Made by a program: the position numbers and the translations under genes. The notes under the pieces are model-generated. The model saw nothing but the letters and a program-made list of their open reading frames with translations. It did no database searches and was not told the DNA's origin. A DNA stretch of 64,000 nucleotides. It comes from Loigolactobacillus jiayinensis. Its GTDB lineage: Bacteria > Bacillota > Bacilli > Lactobacillales > Lactobacillaceae. The number at the start of each line of letters is the position of its first letter. Positions within the stretch are counted from its first letter, which is position 1. Below, piece after piece: positions 33,490-44,313 of the stretch. The stretch covers positions 1-64,000 of the forward strand of contig NZ_RHOF01000016.1 of assembly GCF_003946445.1 (NCBI RefSeq). Direction: 5' to 3'.

Positions 33490-34644
33490 ATGATTTATTT
33501 TGATAACAGTGCCACAACAGCGGCGGCACCAGAAGTTTTACAGACTTATCAAGCAGTTAGCCAAGATTTTTTTGGTAACCCATCTAGTTTGCATGCCTTA
33601 GGCGATAAGGCCGATAATTTGCTACAACAGTCACGGCAACAAATTGCCCAGTTGATTCAGGCGCAACCAGAAGAAATTTATTTCACTAGCGGTGGGACTG
33701 AAGGCGATAATTGGGTGGTTAAGGGCACCGCTATTGCTAAACGCCAATTTGGTAAGCATTTGATCACTACTGAGATTGAACATCCGGCAGTTAAAAATTC
33801 GTTGGCCCAACTGGAGCAATTAGGTTATGAGGTTACTTATTTGCCAGTAGATAAGCGGGGCTTCATTGATCCAGCTGATTTAAAGGCTGCGTTGCGTTCG
33901 GATACGATTTTGGTATCGATCATGGCAGTTAACAATGAAATTGGTAGTATTCAGCCGCTTAAGGAAGTTGCTGACATTCTCACTGATTATCCGCGGGTTC
34001 ATTTTCATGTTGATGCAGTGCAATCGATTGGTAAAGGCTTGTTACCTTTATTGCGGTTACCCCGAATTGATTTTTTGACTTTTTCTGCGCATAAGTTTCA
34101 TGGCCCCCGAGGAACTGGCTTTATTTATGCTAAGAAAGGCCGCCAATTAGCACCATTGATGACTGGCGGTGGCCAAGAAGATAATTGGCGTAGCGGGACA
34201 GAAAACGTTCCGGCAATTGCTGGTATGGCCAAGGCGTTGCGCTTATTATTAGCTGACGAACCAGCTAAGGTGCAGCAACAACACGCCATTAAAACTAAAA
34301 TCTATCAGCATGTCGCGCAGCAACCGAAAGTAACTATTTTTTCGGAGAATACGTCAGATTTTGCGCCGCATATTTTATGCTTTGGTATTCGTGGTGTACG
34401 TGGTGAAACCATCGTTCATGCTTTTGAAGAGCACGATATTTATATTTCTACCACCAGCGCTTGCTCATCGAAAAAAGGAACAATTTCAGGCACATTAGCT
34501 GCTATGCGTGTGCCAGAAGAAGTTGCTACCAGTGCAGTGCGCGTTTCGTTAGACGAAAATAATACAATGGCAGAAGCAGATACGTTTATTAAGGCGTTTG
34601 ACCAAATCTACGCGCGTTTTGAACTCATTAACGCACATAAGTAA
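33490..34644 (+). CDS. Cysteine desulfurase (IscS/NifS family, ThiI partner)
   Basis: 384 residues, PLP enzyme. IYFDNSATT, TSGGTEGDNW, NNEIGSIQPL, the PLP-lysine region FSAHKFHGPRGTGF and the active Cys in STTSACSSKKGT are all present. It mobilises sulfur from cysteine; the gene lies 12 bp before thiI, so it most likely delivers persulfide to ThiI for tRNA 4-thiouridine. The ATG at 33490 has AAGGAAG at 8 bp; the longer frame at 33454 has no SD. Confidence 0.92.
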   Translation: MIYFDNSATTAAAPEVLQTYQAVSQDFFGNPSSLHALGDKADNLLQQSRQQIAQLIQAQPEEIYFTSGGTEGDNWVVKGTAIAKRQFGKHLITTEIEHPAVKNSLAQLEQLGYEVTYLPVDKRGFIDPADLKAALRSDTILVSIMAVNNEIGSIQPLKEVADILTDYPRVHFHVDAVQSIGKGLLPLLRLPRIDFLTFSAHKFHGPRGTGFIYAKKGRQLAPLMTGGGQEDNWRSGTENVPAIAGMAKALRLLLADEPAKVQQQHAIKTKIYQHVAQQPKVTIFSENTSDFAPHILCFGIRGVRGETIVHAFEEHDIYISTTSACSSKKGTISGTLAAMRVPEEVATSAVRVSLDENNTMAEADTFIKAFDQIYARFELINAHK

Positions 34645-34656
34645 AGGAAGAATTTA

Positions 34657-35874
34657 ATGGAATACACAGAAATTATGGTACGTTACGGTGAATTGTCAAC
34701 TAAAGGCAAAAACCGGCGTAGCTTTATCGATCGTTTAGCTAGTAACACGCGCAAGGCGTTACACCGTTTTACAGCATTAGAAATCCATGCACGACGTGAT
34801 CGGTTGCACATCGTATTACATGGGGAAGATAGCGCGGCCGTTATGCAGCGGTTAGGCCAAGTATTTGGTATCCAGAATTTTTCACCATCCATTCGTGTTG
34901 AACGAGATATGGATCAAGTTCGCGCAACGGCTATCGCTATGATCAAGGAACAATATCAACCTGGTGACACTTTTAAAGTTAATACGCGCCGCTCTGATCA
35001 CAATTTTGAATTGGACACGAACCAAATGAATGATGAACTTGGTGGTGTGATTTTAGATAACGTGCCAGGTCTAACCGTGCGCGTGCATAAACCTGAGATC
35101 ACGTTGCGTGTTGAAGTACGCTTGGATGGTATTTATTTATCTAGTCGGACGATCCAAGGCGCTGGCGGCTTACCAGTTGGAACGGCTGGCCGCGGGATGC
35201 TGATGCTATCTGGTGGGATCGATTCACCAGTAGCGGGTTATCTTGCTATGAAGCGTGGCGTGGCCATTCAAATGGTTCACTTTTTCAGTCCGCCATATAC
35301 CAGTGCTAAAGCGTTAGCCAAAGCCAAGCAATTAACCTCTAAATTAGCGCCCTATGCCGGTAGCATTGAATTTATCGAAGTGCCATTTACCCGTATTCAA
35401 GAAGAAATCAAGAATAAGGTGCCAGAAGGTTACTTAATGACGGTTCAACGGCGTTTAATGTTGCGGTTAACTGATCAGATTCGTGAAATGCACCATGGTT
35501 TAGCGATTTTTAATGGCGAAGCCTTAGGGCAAGTGGCCTCGCAAACGATGGAAAGTATGGTAGCCATCAACGATGTCACAACAACGCCAATTTTACGGCC
35601 GGTGGTGTCAATGGACAAAAACGAGATCATCAAAATTGCCGAACAGATCGACACCTTTGATTTATCGATCATGCCTTTTGAAGATTGCTGCACGATTTTT
35701 GCGCCACCAGCACCTAAGACAAAACCGCGGTTGGATAAAACTCGAGTTTATGAACAATTGATCGATGTTGAAGGCTTAATGGCTGAAGCAATCGCTGGTG
35801 TTAAGATTACTGAAATTAAAGCTGACGAAGAATTTTTGACCCAAGATCAAAGTGAAATCGCTAGTTTGCTGTAA
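34657..35874 (+). CDS. thiI: tRNA 4-thiouridine synthase ThiI
   Basis: Adenylates and thiolates U8 of tRNA. 405 residues: N-terminal ferredoxin-like and THUMP domains, PP-loop [16 protein letters not shown], and a C-terminal conserved Cys pair in [11 protein letters not shown]. The rhodanese domain of the E. coli enzyme is missing, as usual in Gram-positives. SD AAAGGAAG. Co-transcribed with its desulfurase. Confidence 0.95.
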   Translation: MEYTEIMVRYGELSTKGKNRRSFIDRLASNTRKALHRFTALEIHARRDRLHIVLHGEDSAAVMQRLGQVFGIQNFSPSIRVERDMDQVRATAIAMIKEQYQPGDTFKVNTRRSDHNFELDTNQMNDELGGVILDNVPGLTVRVHKPEITLRVEVRLDGIYLSSRTIQGAGGLPVGTAGRGMLMLSGGIDSPVAGYLAMKRGVAIQMVHFFSPPYTSAKALAKAKQLTSKLAPYAGSIEFIEVPFTRIQEEIKNKVPEGYLMTVQRRLMLRLTDQIREMHHGLAIFNGEALGQVASQTMESMVAINDVTTTPILRPVVSMDKNEIIKIAEQIDTFDLSIMPFEDCCTIFAPPAPKTKPRLDKTRVYEQLIDVEGLMAEAIAGVKITEIKADEEFLTQDQSEIASLL

Positions 35875-35881
35875 TTTAACG

Positions 35882-35910
35882 TTGCGTTAGTGTCGTTTTT
35901 TTGCTACAGT
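35882..35910 (+). promoter_or_regulatory. Promoter of the valS T-box transcript
   Basis: TTGCGT (35882-35887) and TACAGT (35905-35910), 17-bp spacer. Confidence 0.5.
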
Positions 35911-35916
35911 AGTTTC

Positions 35917-36149
35917 AAAGCAATGAACAAGCCAGTAATCATGCGACTGCGGTATAGAGAAAAAGTGAGCCGCTGGAAGCTTTACGTGGGGCATGATGAA
36001 AGTAACTTGGGAGCTGTTGTCCTGAATTCTAGTAAGGACAGCCGGATAAAATCGTCCGTTACGACTAATTAAGTGGCGCAAATTGCGCAATTTAGGTGGT
36101 ACCGCGAATGAACGCATTCGTCCTATTGATTTAGGATGAGTGCTTTTTT
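35917..36149 (+). promoter_or_regulatory. T-box leader of valS with Val (GUA) specifier
   Basis: Stem I contains AGAGA (35956-35960) and the segment GAAA-GTA-ACTTGGGAG, placing specifier codon GUA (Val) at 36002-36004. The T-box sequence AGGTGGTACCGCG is at 36094-36106. The terminator GCATTCGTCCT/AGGATGAGTGC (36113-36143) ends in six T's. Uncharged tRNA-Val should favour the antiterminator and raise valS expression. Confidence 0.9.
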
Positions 36150-36191
36150 ATTTGCCTGGACAATTGCTACAACAAGAAAGGGTGACCGCAA

Positions 36192-38855
36192 ATGGCTGAC
36201 GAAAAACAAATGTCAACAAAGTACGATCCGCACCAGGTCGAACCAGGCCGGTACGAAGAATGGCTCAAAAAAGATTTATTTAAACCAAGTGGTGATCCTA
36301 AAGCTAAACCATATTCAATCGTAATTCCACCGCCTAATGTCACTGGTAAATTGCATTTAGGTCATGCTTGGGATACAACACTACAGGACATGTTGATCCG
36401 GCAAAAACGGATGCAAGGCTATGATGTTTTATGGTTGCCGGGTATGGATCATGCAGGAATTGCAACCCAGGCTAAGGTTGAAGGCCATTTACGTGAAAAA
36501 GGGATTACGCGTTACGACCTTGGCCGCGATAAATTTGTCGACGAAGTTTGGGATTGGGTCCATGAATATGGCGATATTATTCATAAACAATGGGCTAAGT
36601 TAGGTATTTCCGTTGACTATTCTCGCGAGCGTTTTACCTTGGACGACGGCTTATCCCAAGCCGTTCGCAAAGTCTTTGTTGAATTATACAAAAAAGGGTT
36701 GATCTACCGGGGCGAATACATTATCAACTGGGATCCGCAAGCACGGACTGCCTTGTCTGATATTGAGGTTATTCATCAAGATGATAAAGGGGCTTTTTAT
36801 CACGTTAAATACCCATTTATCGATCCTGATTATACCTTCGCTGGTAAACATTATATTGAAATTGCGACAACACGGCCGGAAACGATGTTTGGGGACGTTG
36901 CTGTTGCGGTGAACCCCGATGACGAACGATACAAGGATTTAGTTGGTCGGGAAGTTTTACTGCCACTACAAGGGCGCCATTTGCCAATTATTGCTGATGC
37001 TTATGTGGACAAAGAGTTCGGTACTGGGATGGTTAAAATCACGCCAGCTCACGACCCTAATGATTTCCAAGTCGGTAATCGGCATAATCTAAAACGAATC
37101 AACACGATGAATGAAGATGCCAGCATGAATGAAAATGCTGGTAAGTATGAAGGTTTGGATCGTTTCGCTGCACGTAAAGCGATGGTGGCTGATTTAGATG
37201 AGCAAGGATACTTGCTAAGCACAGATCCAATTGTCCATAGTGTAGGCCATTCTGAACGGACTGGCGTTCAAGTTGAAGCTCGCCTATCAACGCAATGGTT
37301 CGTTAAAATGAAACCATTAGCGGAAACAGCGCTGAAAAACCAAAAAGGTGCCGATCGGGTTAGCTTCGTGCCAGAAAGGTTTGAAAATACCTTCACACAA
37401 TGGATGGATAACGTCCATGATTGGGTTATTTCTCGTCAATTATGGTGGGGTCATCGGATTCCCGCTTGGTATAACAAGCAAACTGGCGAAACTTATGTTG
37501 GGATGGAAGCACCAGCTGATCCTGAAAACTGGGAACAAGACTCTGATGTATTAGATACTTGGTTTAGTAGTGCATTATGGCCATTTTCAACGATGGGTTG
37601 GCCGGATACGGATGCACCTGATTTCAAGCGCTATTTCCCAACCAGCACATTAGTGACTGGTTACGATATTATTTTCTTCTGGGTCTCACGGATGATTTTC
37701 CAAAGTTTGGAATTCACCGGCAAGCGTCCATTTAAACATGTGTTGATTCATGGGCTGATCCGTGACGAACAGGGTCGCAAAATGAGTAAATCATTAGGCA
37801 ACGGCATTGACCCAATGGAAGTAATTGAAAAGTACGGCGCTGATGCTCTACGCTGGTTCTTGAGTACTGGTTCAACGCCAGGTCAAGATGTGCGGTTCTC
37901 TTATGATAAAATGGATGCCGCTTGGAATTTTATCAATAAAATTTGGAACGCTAGTCGTTTTGTTATCATGAATTTAGGTGAAAAGACGACCGCAACGATG
38001 CCAGCTGTTGACCAACGTGATTTAGCCGATCGCTGGATTCTTAGTCGCTTAAACGAAACGGTTAAAGACGTCACGCGCTTATTTGAAGATTTCGAATTTG
38101 GTGAAGCCGGCCGCTTACTTTACAATTTCATTTGGAACGATCTATGTGATTGGTACATTGAAATGAGTAAGGAAGTTTTGTATGGCGACGATAAAACGGC
38201 AATTGCTAACAAACAACAGGCTTTGGCCTATGTCTTCGAACAAACGTTGAAATTAATGCACCCAATCATGCCATTTGTGACTGAAGAACTGTGGCTACAA
38301 TTGCCTCACGTTGGTGATTCAATCGTGACGGCGGCCTATCCCGTTGAGCATGCTGAATTAGCCGATGCTGATGCGGTTGCACAAATGTCACGTTTAATCG
38401 ATTTAATTCGTTCGGTTCGTAATATTCGTTCTGAGGTCAACGCGCCATTATCCAGTCCTATCGATGTGTTGATCAAAACCACTGACGAACAGACTCGCGC
38501 TATTTTTGAAAATAATCGGGAGTACATTGAGCGCTTTGTTCATCCAAAGGACTTAACAATTGCGACTAGCGTTGACGCACCAGCTTTGGCGATGTCAGCG
38601 ATTATTACAGGTGCTGAAATCTACGTGCCATTAGCAGAATTGATTGATTTAAATGATGAAATCAAGCGAATGGAAAGTGAAGCACAGAAGTTACAAAGTG
38701 AAGTTGATCGTGCCGACAAGAAGTTAGGCAACGAACGCTTCGTCCAAAATGCACCAGAAAAAGTAGTTGCGGAACAAAAAGCTAAGCGTGCTGATTACAT
38801 GCAAAAGCTAGCTGCTGCTAACGATCGTATTGCGGAATTAAAAGCTAATTTATAG
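36192..38855 (+). CDS. valS: Valyl-tRNA synthetase
   Basis: 887 residues, class I. HIGH motif within [21 protein letters not shown] in [11 protein letters not shown]; a CP1 editing domain between them ([17 protein letters not shown]). The C-terminal coiled coil (about residues 815-887) is typical of ValRS. ATG at 36192, with AAGAAAGGGTG upstream. Controlled by the T-box(Val) leader. Confidence 0.97.
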   Translation: MADEKQMSTKYDPHQVEPGRYEEWLKKDLFKPSGDPKAKPYSIVIPPPNVTGKLHLGHAWDTTLQDMLIRQKRMQGYDVLWLPGMDHAGIATQAKVEGHLREKGITRYDLGRDKFVDEVWDWVHEYGDIIHKQWAKLGISVDYSRERFTLDDGLSQAVRKVFVELYKKGLIYRGEYIINWDPQARTALSDIEVIHQDDKGAFYHVKYPFIDPDYTFAGKHYIEIATTRPETMFGDVAVAVNPDDERYKDLVGREVLLPLQGRHLPIIADAYVDKEFGTGMVKITPAHDPNDFQVGNRHNLKRINTMNEDASMNENAGKYEGLDRFAARKAMVADLDEQGYLLSTDPIVHSVGHSERTGVQVEARLSTQWFVKMKPLAETALKNQKGADRVSFVPERFENTFTQWMDNVHDWVISRQLWWGHRIPAWYNKQTGETYVGMEAPADPENWEQDSDVLDTWFSSALWPFSTMGWPDTDAPDFKRYFPTSTLVTGYDIIFFWVSRMIFQSLEFTGKRPFKHVLIHGLIRDEQGRKMSKSLGNGIDPMEVIEKYGADALRWFLSTGSTPGQDVRFSYDKMDAAWNFINKIWNASRFVIMNLGEKTTATMPAVDQRDLADRWILSRLNETVKDVTRLFEDFEFGEAGRLLYNFIWNDLCDWYIEMSKEVLYGDDKTAIANKQQALAYVFEQTLKLMHPIMPFVTEELWLQLPHVGDSIVTAAYPVEHAELADADAVAQMSRLIDLIRSVRNIRSEVNAPLSSPIDVLIKTTDEQTRAIFENNREYIERFVHPKDLTIATSVDAPALAMSAIITGAEIYVPLAELIDLNDEIKRMESEAQKLQSEVDRADKKLGNERFVQNAPEKVVAEQKAKRADYMQKLAAANDRIAELKANL

Positions 38856-38863
38856 TTCTAAGT

Positions 38864-38894
38864 AAGAGAAACCTGAAATTTAGGTTTCTTTTTT
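38864..38894 (+). terminator. Terminator after valS
   Basis: AAGAGAAACCT and AGGTTTCTTTTTT form an intrinsic terminator about 10 bp after the stop. Confidence 0.85.
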
Positions 38895-38946
38895 GCTATA
38901 CTGAATTTAGCATTTATTAAACGGAAAAAGTGAAAGTGGCGAAGTT

Positions 38947-40251
38947 ATGTACGCAGAAAATTATGAAATTGCTTTAGCAAAAATACACAGTCGGCCCAAA
39001 ATGCATAAGGAAGGCAGCTTAAGCCGGATGCGGCGAGCAGTGGCAGCGTTTGGGCACCCCGAAGAAAAATTAACTGCCATTCATGTTGCTGGCACTAATG
39101 GTAAAGGCTCAGTGGTCAATGATTTACGTTATTTGGCTAACGCGCAGGGACTAACGGTCGGCACGTTTACGTCACCATTTTTGATGCGTTTTAACGAGCG
39201 CATTAGTATAGATGGTACACCGATCAGTGATGAGGCTTTATTGGCGTTGGTCAATGAGGTGGGGCCACAAGTGGCTGAATTAGACGCTGTGGCGCCAGAT
39301 AACCAAATCACTGAATTTGAGTTTGTGACGTTACTGATGTTGGTTTATTTTGCCCAGCAATCATTAGATTTAGCCATTATTGAAGTCGGTATTGGTGGCT
39401 TGACCGACGCCACCAATGTGATCACACCGCTTGTTTCAGTGATCACCACAATTGGTTATGACCATATGGCCTTGTTAGGCGACACGCTGGCTGAGATTGC
39501 AACGCACAAAGCTGGCATTATCAAGCCTGGCCGGCCAGTGGTGGTGGGGCGTTTGCCGGAAGAAGCCCAGCAAGTGGTTGTGGCGACTGCCCAGCAAAAT
39601 AAAAGCCAGTTATACGTGTTGGGAGCTGATTTTAAAACGACCCGCCAGCAAGCACTGGCAACTTGGGGCGAAACTTTTGATTTTACTGGCTTGGATCAGC
39701 AGGTCAAAGGTGTTGAATTACCGATGTTAGGTGATTATCAAGTCGATAATGCAGCTGTTGCCTTGGCAGCGTTTGTTTTGGTATCACAGCAGTTGCACCA
39801 AACGATTACTGCCAAAACAATTAAACAAGGTCTGGCGCAGGCAAGATGGTTGGGCCGTTTGGAAAAAATTAATGACCAGCCGTTGATCGTATTAGATGGT
39901 GCGCACAATGAACCAGCAATGCAGGCTTTAGCAGCAACCCTCAAAGCTAATTTTAGCCAAATGGACGTTTATATTATTTTTGCGGCTTTAAAGGATAAGG
40001 CAACAACGAAAATGTTGGCCATTTTAGAACGGCTGCCGAATGTGCACATTGTTTTGACCCAATTTAACGGTAACAGCCGGGTTGCATCAGCGGATGAGCT
40101 GGAGCGAGCCAGTGCTCAAGAACTGCCACTATACGCTAATTGGCCTGAGGCACTACAAGCAGTCTTGCAGGAAGCGTCAGCAGACGATATGCTGTTATTA
40201 ACGGGGTCACTTTATTTTGTTTCTGAGGTACGGCAATATTTTGAAAGTTGA
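38947..40251 (+). CDS. folC: Folylpolyglutamate synthase/dihydrofolate synthase
   Basis: 434 residues of the Mur-ligase-like family: P-loop VAGTNGKGSVVNDL, SPFLMRFNERI, then VLDGAHNEPAM in the C-terminal domain. Adds glutamates to folates. The first residues AENYEIALAKIHSRPK are typical. Followed within 9 bp by a HAD hydrolase gene. Confidence 0.93.
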   Translation: MYAENYEIALAKIHSRPKMHKEGSLSRMRRAVAAFGHPEEKLTAIHVAGTNGKGSVVNDLRYLANAQGLTVGTFTSPFLMRFNERISIDGTPISDEALLALVNEVGPQVAELDAVAPDNQITEFEFVTLLMLVYFAQQSLDLAIIEVGIGGLTDATNVITPLVSVITTIGYDHMALLGDTLAEIATHKAGIIKPGRPVVVGRLPEEAQQVVVATAQQNKSQLYVLGADFKTTRQQALATWGETFDFTGLDQQVKGVELPMLGDYQVDNAAVALAAFVLVSQQLHQTITAKTIKQGLAQARWLGRLEKINDQPLIVLDGAHNEPAMQALAATLKANFSQMDVYIIFAALKDKATTKMLAILERLPNVHIVLTQFNGNSRVASADELERASAQELPLYANWPEALQAVLQEASADDMLLLTGSLYFVSEVRQYFES

Positions 40252-40260
40252 GGATCAAGG

Positions 40261-40917
40261 ATGAAAGTACAAGGTGTTATTTTTGATATGGATGGCTTGA
40301 TGTTTGATTCAGAGAAACTTTACTATCAGGCTAATTTAGCAGCGGCACGCCAAATGAAACTGGATTATAGCGATGACTATTATGAGCGTTTTATTGGCGC
40401 TTCTGATGAGGATCTAATGGCTTTTTTCCGCGAAGCTTTTGGTAGTGAAGCCCAGGTGCAGCAATTCATGCAGGTAACTTATCAAGCAATCGATGATGCG
40501 ATCCACCATGGTCAATTACAAAAAAAGCCTGGCTTAGATGAATTACTGACTTATTTAGCACAACAGCATATTGATAAAGCAATCGCTTCTAGTAACTATA
40601 AAACTAAAATCAGTGATTTTTTAACGGCAACCCAAATGGCGAGCCAATTTCCAACGATTATTTCAATGGATGATGTGGCTAAAGGCAAGCCGGCACCTGA
40701 TTTATTTAAAGCGGCCTTGACGGCATTAGGAACACCTGCTCAGCAGACCCTTGTTTTAGAGGATTCATTAAATGGTTTATTAGCCGCACAGGCCGCGGGA
40801 ATTCCTTGTATTATTGTACCTGATTTGATCAAGCCAACCGCACAAATGCAGGCACAAGCGTTGGCAATTATGCCAGATTTATTTGCGGTGCGTGATTTTA
40901 TTAAGAGTAATGCTTGA
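40261..40917 (+). CDS. HAD superfamily hydrolase (subfamily IA, beta-phosphoglucomutase-like)
   Basis: 218 residues. Motif I VIFDMDGLMFDSE with the nucleophilic Asp, a helical cap, motif II ASSN, motif III Lys in GKPAPDLF, and motif IV VLEDSLNGLLAA. Probably a phosphatase or phosphomutase; substrate not predictable. In an operon with folC. SD GAGGATCAAGG overlaps the folC stop. Confidence 0.88.
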   Translation: MKVQGVIFDMDGLMFDSEKLYYQANLAAARQMKLDYSDDYYERFIGASDEDLMAFFREAFGSEAQVQQFMQVTYQAIDDAIHHGQLQKKPGLDELLTYLAQQHIDKAIASSNYKTKISDFLTATQMASQFPTIISMDDVAKGKPAPDLFKAALTALGTPAQQTLVLEDSLNGLLAAQAAGIPCIIVPDLIKPTAQMQAQALAIMPDLFAVRDFIKSNA

Positions 40918-40986
40918 TACTTTGCGTAGTTTAAGAATAGGTGCTTAAGATCAAGCACTTAATTCAAACGAGCAAGGGGTAATCAA

Positions 40987-41664
40987 ATGTTAGCACTTAA
41001 AACTCAGCAAGAGCCGCTACAGCCACGGGAACAGTTATTGTATGCTGGCGCCACTAGCCTGACGGATCAGCAATTATTAGCAGTTTTATTACGCACAGGC
41101 ACTAAGCAATTGCCAGTGATGGCGGTGGCGCAGCAAGTATTGCAAGCTTATCCGCAAATGGCCACACTGACGCAGGCAAAGACCAGTGAGCTGCAAAAAA
41201 TCAACGGTATTGGCCAAACTAAGGCAATTGAATTGCAGGCAGCGTTAGAATTAGGTCGGCGCTGTCAGTTAGCTGCACAGATCCGTTTTGGCACAATTGC
41301 TTCTAGTCAACAAATCGGTGAGCTAATGATCAAGCGGTTTGCCGGTTGTCGACAAGAACATTTGATTGCGGTTTATTTAGATACTAAAAATCAAATTATC
41401 AAGGAACAAGAATTATTTCGCGGGACGTTAAATGCCTCAGTTGCTCATCCGCGTGAAATTTTTGCTTATGGATTACAAGTGACTGCGGCACGCTTTATTT
41501 TGGTGCATAATCATCCCAGTGGGCAAACGGAGCCATCTAATTATGATTTGAAGTTTACACAACGAGTTGCTAATTGTGGTGAGCTAATGGGAATCGAATG
41601 TTTAGACCATTTAATTGTGGGCAATCAACAGTATAGCAGCCTGAAAGAACGCGGCGATTTCTAG
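40987..41664 (+). CDS. radC: RadC family protein (JAB/MPN metalloprotease-like)
   Basis: 225 residues: an N-terminal UPF0758 helix-hairpin-helix region ([19 protein letters not shown]) and a JAMM metal site [15 protein letters not shown]. Named a DNA repair protein, but its real role is unsettled. An inverted repeat GTGCTT/AAGCAC (about 40941-40958) lies upstream. It precedes cspA and mreB, a common order. Confidence 0.92.
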   Translation: MLALKTQQEPLQPREQLLYAGATSLTDQQLLAVLLRTGTKQLPVMAVAQQVLQAYPQMATLTQAKTSELQKINGIGQTKAIELQAALELGRRCQLAAQIRFGTIASSQQIGELMIKRFAGCRQEHLIAVYLDTKNQIIKEQELFRGTLNASVAHPREIFAYGLQVTAARFILVHNHPSGQTEPSNYDLKFTQRVANCGELMGIECLDHLIVGNQQYSSLKERGDF

Positions 41665-41819
41665 CGTTTTGTTGCTTGTTATTAAACCGGTATCATGGTA
41701 AAATTAACTTGTATTTTTGTAAGGTAATGGATCAAAGTTTCATAAATAAACTTTCCCCATCGTACCCAATCAGAATTACAAAAAAAGTGTGTCTAGAGGC
41801 ACGAGGAGGATTTTTATTC

Positions 41820-42020
41820 ATGGAACAAGGTACAGTTAAATGGTTCAACCCAGAAAAGGGCTTCGGTTTTATTTCACGCGAAAATGGTAGCGATGTATTC
41901 GTTCATTTTTCAGCTATCCAAGGCGACGGTTTTAAAACCCTCGAAGAAGGCCAAGCTGTTACATTTGATATTGAAGAAAGCGACCGCGGCCCACAAGCTG
42001 TTAACGTTGTTAAAGCATAA
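41820..42020 (+). CDS. cspA: Cold-shock protein (CspA family)
   Basis: 66 residues, single OB-fold: [15 protein letters not shown] (RNP1) and DVFVHFSAI (RNP2). RNA chaperone. The ATG at 41820 follows AGGAGG; the frame opened at 41676 runs through the 5' leader and is not coding. A leader of about 100 nt is typical of cold-shock mRNAs. Confidence 0.95.
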   Translation: MEQGTVKWFNPEKGFGFISRENGSDVFVHFSAIQGDGFKTLEEGQAVTFDIEESDRGPQAVNVVKA

Positions 42021-42034
42021 TCGATATTTCACGA

Positions 42035-42065
42035 AACAACATCGTTTTTAGCGGTGTTGTTTTTT
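42035..42065 (+). terminator. Terminator after cspA
   Basis: AACAACATCG and GCGGTGTTGTT pair around a T-rich loop; six T's follow. Confidence 0.75.
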
Positions 42066-42180
42066 AATTAGGCAATCGATTACTTTACTTAGTTCATGTA
42101 AGCGCAATACTTCCTAAAAAAGGGTTAAGTTTGCAAAAGCCCTTATCATTTCACTGATTATTCGGTATGATAGATTAGTA

Positions 42181-42202
42181 GATGTTAAAGCATTTTGTAA
42201 CG
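42181..42202 (+). repeat. Direct repeat copy 1 upstream of mreB
   Basis: GATG(T/C)TAAAGCATTTNNTAACG, shared with a second copy exactly 60 bp downstream (19 of 22 bases identical). The core TGYT-AA-AGCA is nearly palindromic. This copy overlaps the TTGTAA -35 candidate at 42195-42200. Confidence 0.7.
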
Positions 42203-42221
42203 GAAATAAGTATGTTATAAT
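42195..42221 (+). promoter_or_regulatory. Candidate promoter of mreBCD-minCD
   Basis: TTGTAA (42195-42200) and TATAAT (42216-42221) with a short 15-bp spacer. Lies between the two direct repeats. Confidence 0.45.
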
Positions 42222-42240
42222 TCCTTTAACTGCAAACGGA

Positions 42241-42262
42241 GATGCTAAAGCATTTAATAACG
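42241..42262 (+). repeat. Direct repeat copy 2 upstream of mreB
   Basis: Second copy (GATGCTAAAGCATTTAATAACG) of the repeat starting at 42181. It would lie in the early transcribed region, about six helical turns from copy 1. An operator pair flanking the promoter is possible. Confidence 0.7.
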
Positions 42263-42327
42263 AGTGGTCATTAATATTGGCACACTATCGTTAGTGAATA
42301 TCGCTGAATTTGAAGGAGAGAGACGCT

Positions 42328-43332
42328 TTGTTCGGATTAGGCACAAAGAATATTGGAATTGACCTCGGCACAGCCAACACATTGGTCTATATTGACGGTA
42401 AGGGGATCGTGCTACGTGAGCCCTCCGTTGTTGCTAAAAATACCAAGACAGGTGAAGTGGTAGCTGTCGGTACCGAAGCACGCAATATGATCGGCCGTAC
42501 ACCAGGTAGCATTGTGGCCATTCGTCCGATGAAGGATGGCGTTATTGCCGATTATGATACAACCGCGGCTATGATGAAATATTTTATGGAGAAGTCACAA
42601 GGTCGTGGGGCAGGGAAACCGTACGTTATGGTTTGTGTGCCTAGCGGTGTCACTGAAGTTGAAAAGCGGGCGGTGATCGATGCGACTCGGGTTGCTGGTG
42701 CTCGTGACGCTTATGTTATCGAAGAACCATTTGCTGCAGCCATCGGTGCTGGTTTGCCTGTAATGGACCCAACTGGTAGTATGGTTGTTGATATCGGTGG
42801 TGGTACCACTGATGTAGCAACAATTTCATTAGGTGGTATTGTTTCTAGTCGTTCAATCAGAATGGCTGGCGACAAGTTTGATGAGGCCGTTATTTACTAT
42901 ATTCGGCAACACTTTAATTTATTGATTGGCGAACGGACTGCCGAAGATGTGAAGATGCAAATTGGATCAGCTTCTTTGGAAAAAGCAGCTGAAATCGAAG
43001 GCATGACCGTGCGTGGCCGTGATTTAATTTCAGGCTTACCAAAGACAGTTGATATTGAAGCCACCGATATTGCAACAGCGTTACAAGAGGTTGTTAGTGA
43101 AATTATCGTTGCTATCAAAGAAACGCTAGAAGAAACATCACCAGAGATTGCCGCCGATGTAATTGACCACGGGATTGTTTTGACCGGTGGTGGTGCTTTA
43201 TTGAAGAACCTGCCAGAAGTGATCGCTGATGCGACTAAAGTGCCTGTGTTTGTCGCACAAGCACCATTGGATTGCGTGGCTATCGGTACCGGTGAATCAT
43301 TAAAGAATATTGATATCATGAAAAAACGTTAA
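42328..43332 (+). CDS. mreB: Rod shape-determining protein MreB
   Basis: 334 residues, actin-like ATPase: [14 protein letters not shown] (phosphate 1), [12 protein letters not shown] (phosphate 2) and [14 protein letters not shown] (adenosine). Organises lateral wall synthesis. I choose the TTG at 42328, about 10 bp after AAGGAGAG; the protein then begins [14 protein letters not shown] as usual. A TTG at 42310 lies before that SD. Confidence 0.95.
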   Translation: MFGLGTKNIGIDLGTANTLVYIDGKGIVLREPSVVAKNTKTGEVVAVGTEARNMIGRTPGSIVAIRPMKDGVIADYDTTAAMMKYFMEKSQGRGAGKPYVMVCVPSGVTEVEKRAVIDATRVAGARDAYVIEEPFAAAIGAGLPVMDPTGSMVVDIGGGTTDVATISLGGIVSSRSIRMAGDKFDEAVIYYIRQHFNLLIGERTAEDVKMQIGSASLEKAAEIEGMTVRGRDLISGLPKTVDIEATDIATALQEVVSEIIVAIKETLEETSPEIAADVIDHGIVLTGGGALLKNLPEVIADATKVPVFVAQAPLDCVAIGTGESLKNIDIMKKR

Positions 43333-43455
43333 GATAAAAGGTCAGTAAAAGCCTAATTAGTCGCTGAAGATCGGTTGAATACTCGCCATTTTCAGCGATT
43401 AATATTGTCAGCTCAAGACTTATTGCTTGCTAGGCAAATTGTTGGAGGTCGCCCT

Positions 43456-44313
43456 ATGCAGAAATTTTTCTCAAATCGAAAACTAATCATTGTTATGATC
43501 GCAATTATCATCAGCATGGGTTTGATGGCATTTTCGGTCAGTGTGCGTAATAGTGAGAAAACGCCGCCGCTGGTTCAGCGTTTTGGTAATGATGTGGTTG
43601 GTGTCGTCGATCGGGTGGTGGCGTTACCAGCAAATGGTGTCAAAAGTAGTTTTGGTGCCGTTTCTAATTTAATTAATACGTATGAAGAAAATACGAAATT
43701 AAAGGCGCAGTTAGATGATTTAGCCCAGACCAAAACGCGAGCACAAACACTGCAAAGCGAAAATAAAGAACTAAAGAAGCAATTGAAACTGGATAAAACC
43801 TTAACCGATTATTCACAGTTGAATGCGGCTGTTTTGACGCGGTCACCAGCTAATTGGCAAAATAATTTGGTGATCAACAAAGGTAGCTTAGCCGGCATTA
43901 AAAAGAATATGCCGGTTATGGCGGGTTCTGGTTTGATTGGACGAATAGTTGAAGTTAACGGCACTAATTCTAAAGTTGAATTGATCACAACGGATAATCA
44001 GTCAGCTAATCGGTTTGCTGCTGAGGTGATCACCAGTGACGGGACAGCTAATGGAATCATCACCGGTTATGATCAGGCGACTAGTGAGCTGAAAATGGGG
44101 CAACTCAATTCAGATGCTAAAATTAAAGTCGGTGATACCGTGCAAACTTCTGGTTTAGGTGGCTTAACACCACGGGGTTTGTATATCGGTAAAGTAACAA
44201 AGATTAAGCATGATGATTACGGTTTAGCATTGTCCCTAGAAATCAAACCTGCAGTTGATCTGGATGACTTTACTGTCGTAACCGTTATTGAACGACAGAT
44301 AGCAGGTGATTAG
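43456..44313 (+). CDS. mreC: Rod shape-determining protein MreC
   Basis: 285 residues: one N-terminal transmembrane helix (LIIVMIAIIISMGLMAFSV), a coiled coil (about residues 65-110) and the extracytoplasmic beta-barrel domain ending DLDDFTVVTVIE. The ATG at 43456 has GGAGG upstream; the frame opened at 43375 is leader. The stop abuts mreD. Confidence 0.93.
   Translation: MQKFFSNRKLIIVMIAIIISMGLMAFSVSVRNSEKTPPLVQRFGNDVVGVVDRVVALPANGVKSSFGAVSNLINTYEENTKLKAQLDDLAQTKTRAQTLQSENKELKKQLKLDKTLTDYSQLNAAVLTRSPANWQNNLVINKGSLAGIKKNMPVMAGSGLIGRIVEVNGTNSKVELITTDNQSANRFAAEVITSDGTANGIITGYDQATSELKMGQLNSDAKIKVGDTVQTSGLGGLTPRGLYIGKVTKIKHDDYGLALSLEIKPAVDLDDFTVVTVIERQIAGD

Noticed and set aside
36136-36324. 62-codon plus-strand frame overlapping the valS leader and start
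   Set aside because: It starts in the T-box terminator and runs out of frame through the valS N-terminus.
40941-40958. GTGCTT/AAGCAC hairpin upstream of radC as a terminator
   Set aside because: No T-run follows, so it is not an intrinsic terminator.
42897-43319. 140-codon minus-strand open frame inside mreB
   Set aside because: Shadow of a highly conserved gene; low-complexity Ser/Ile/Thr composition and no RBS.
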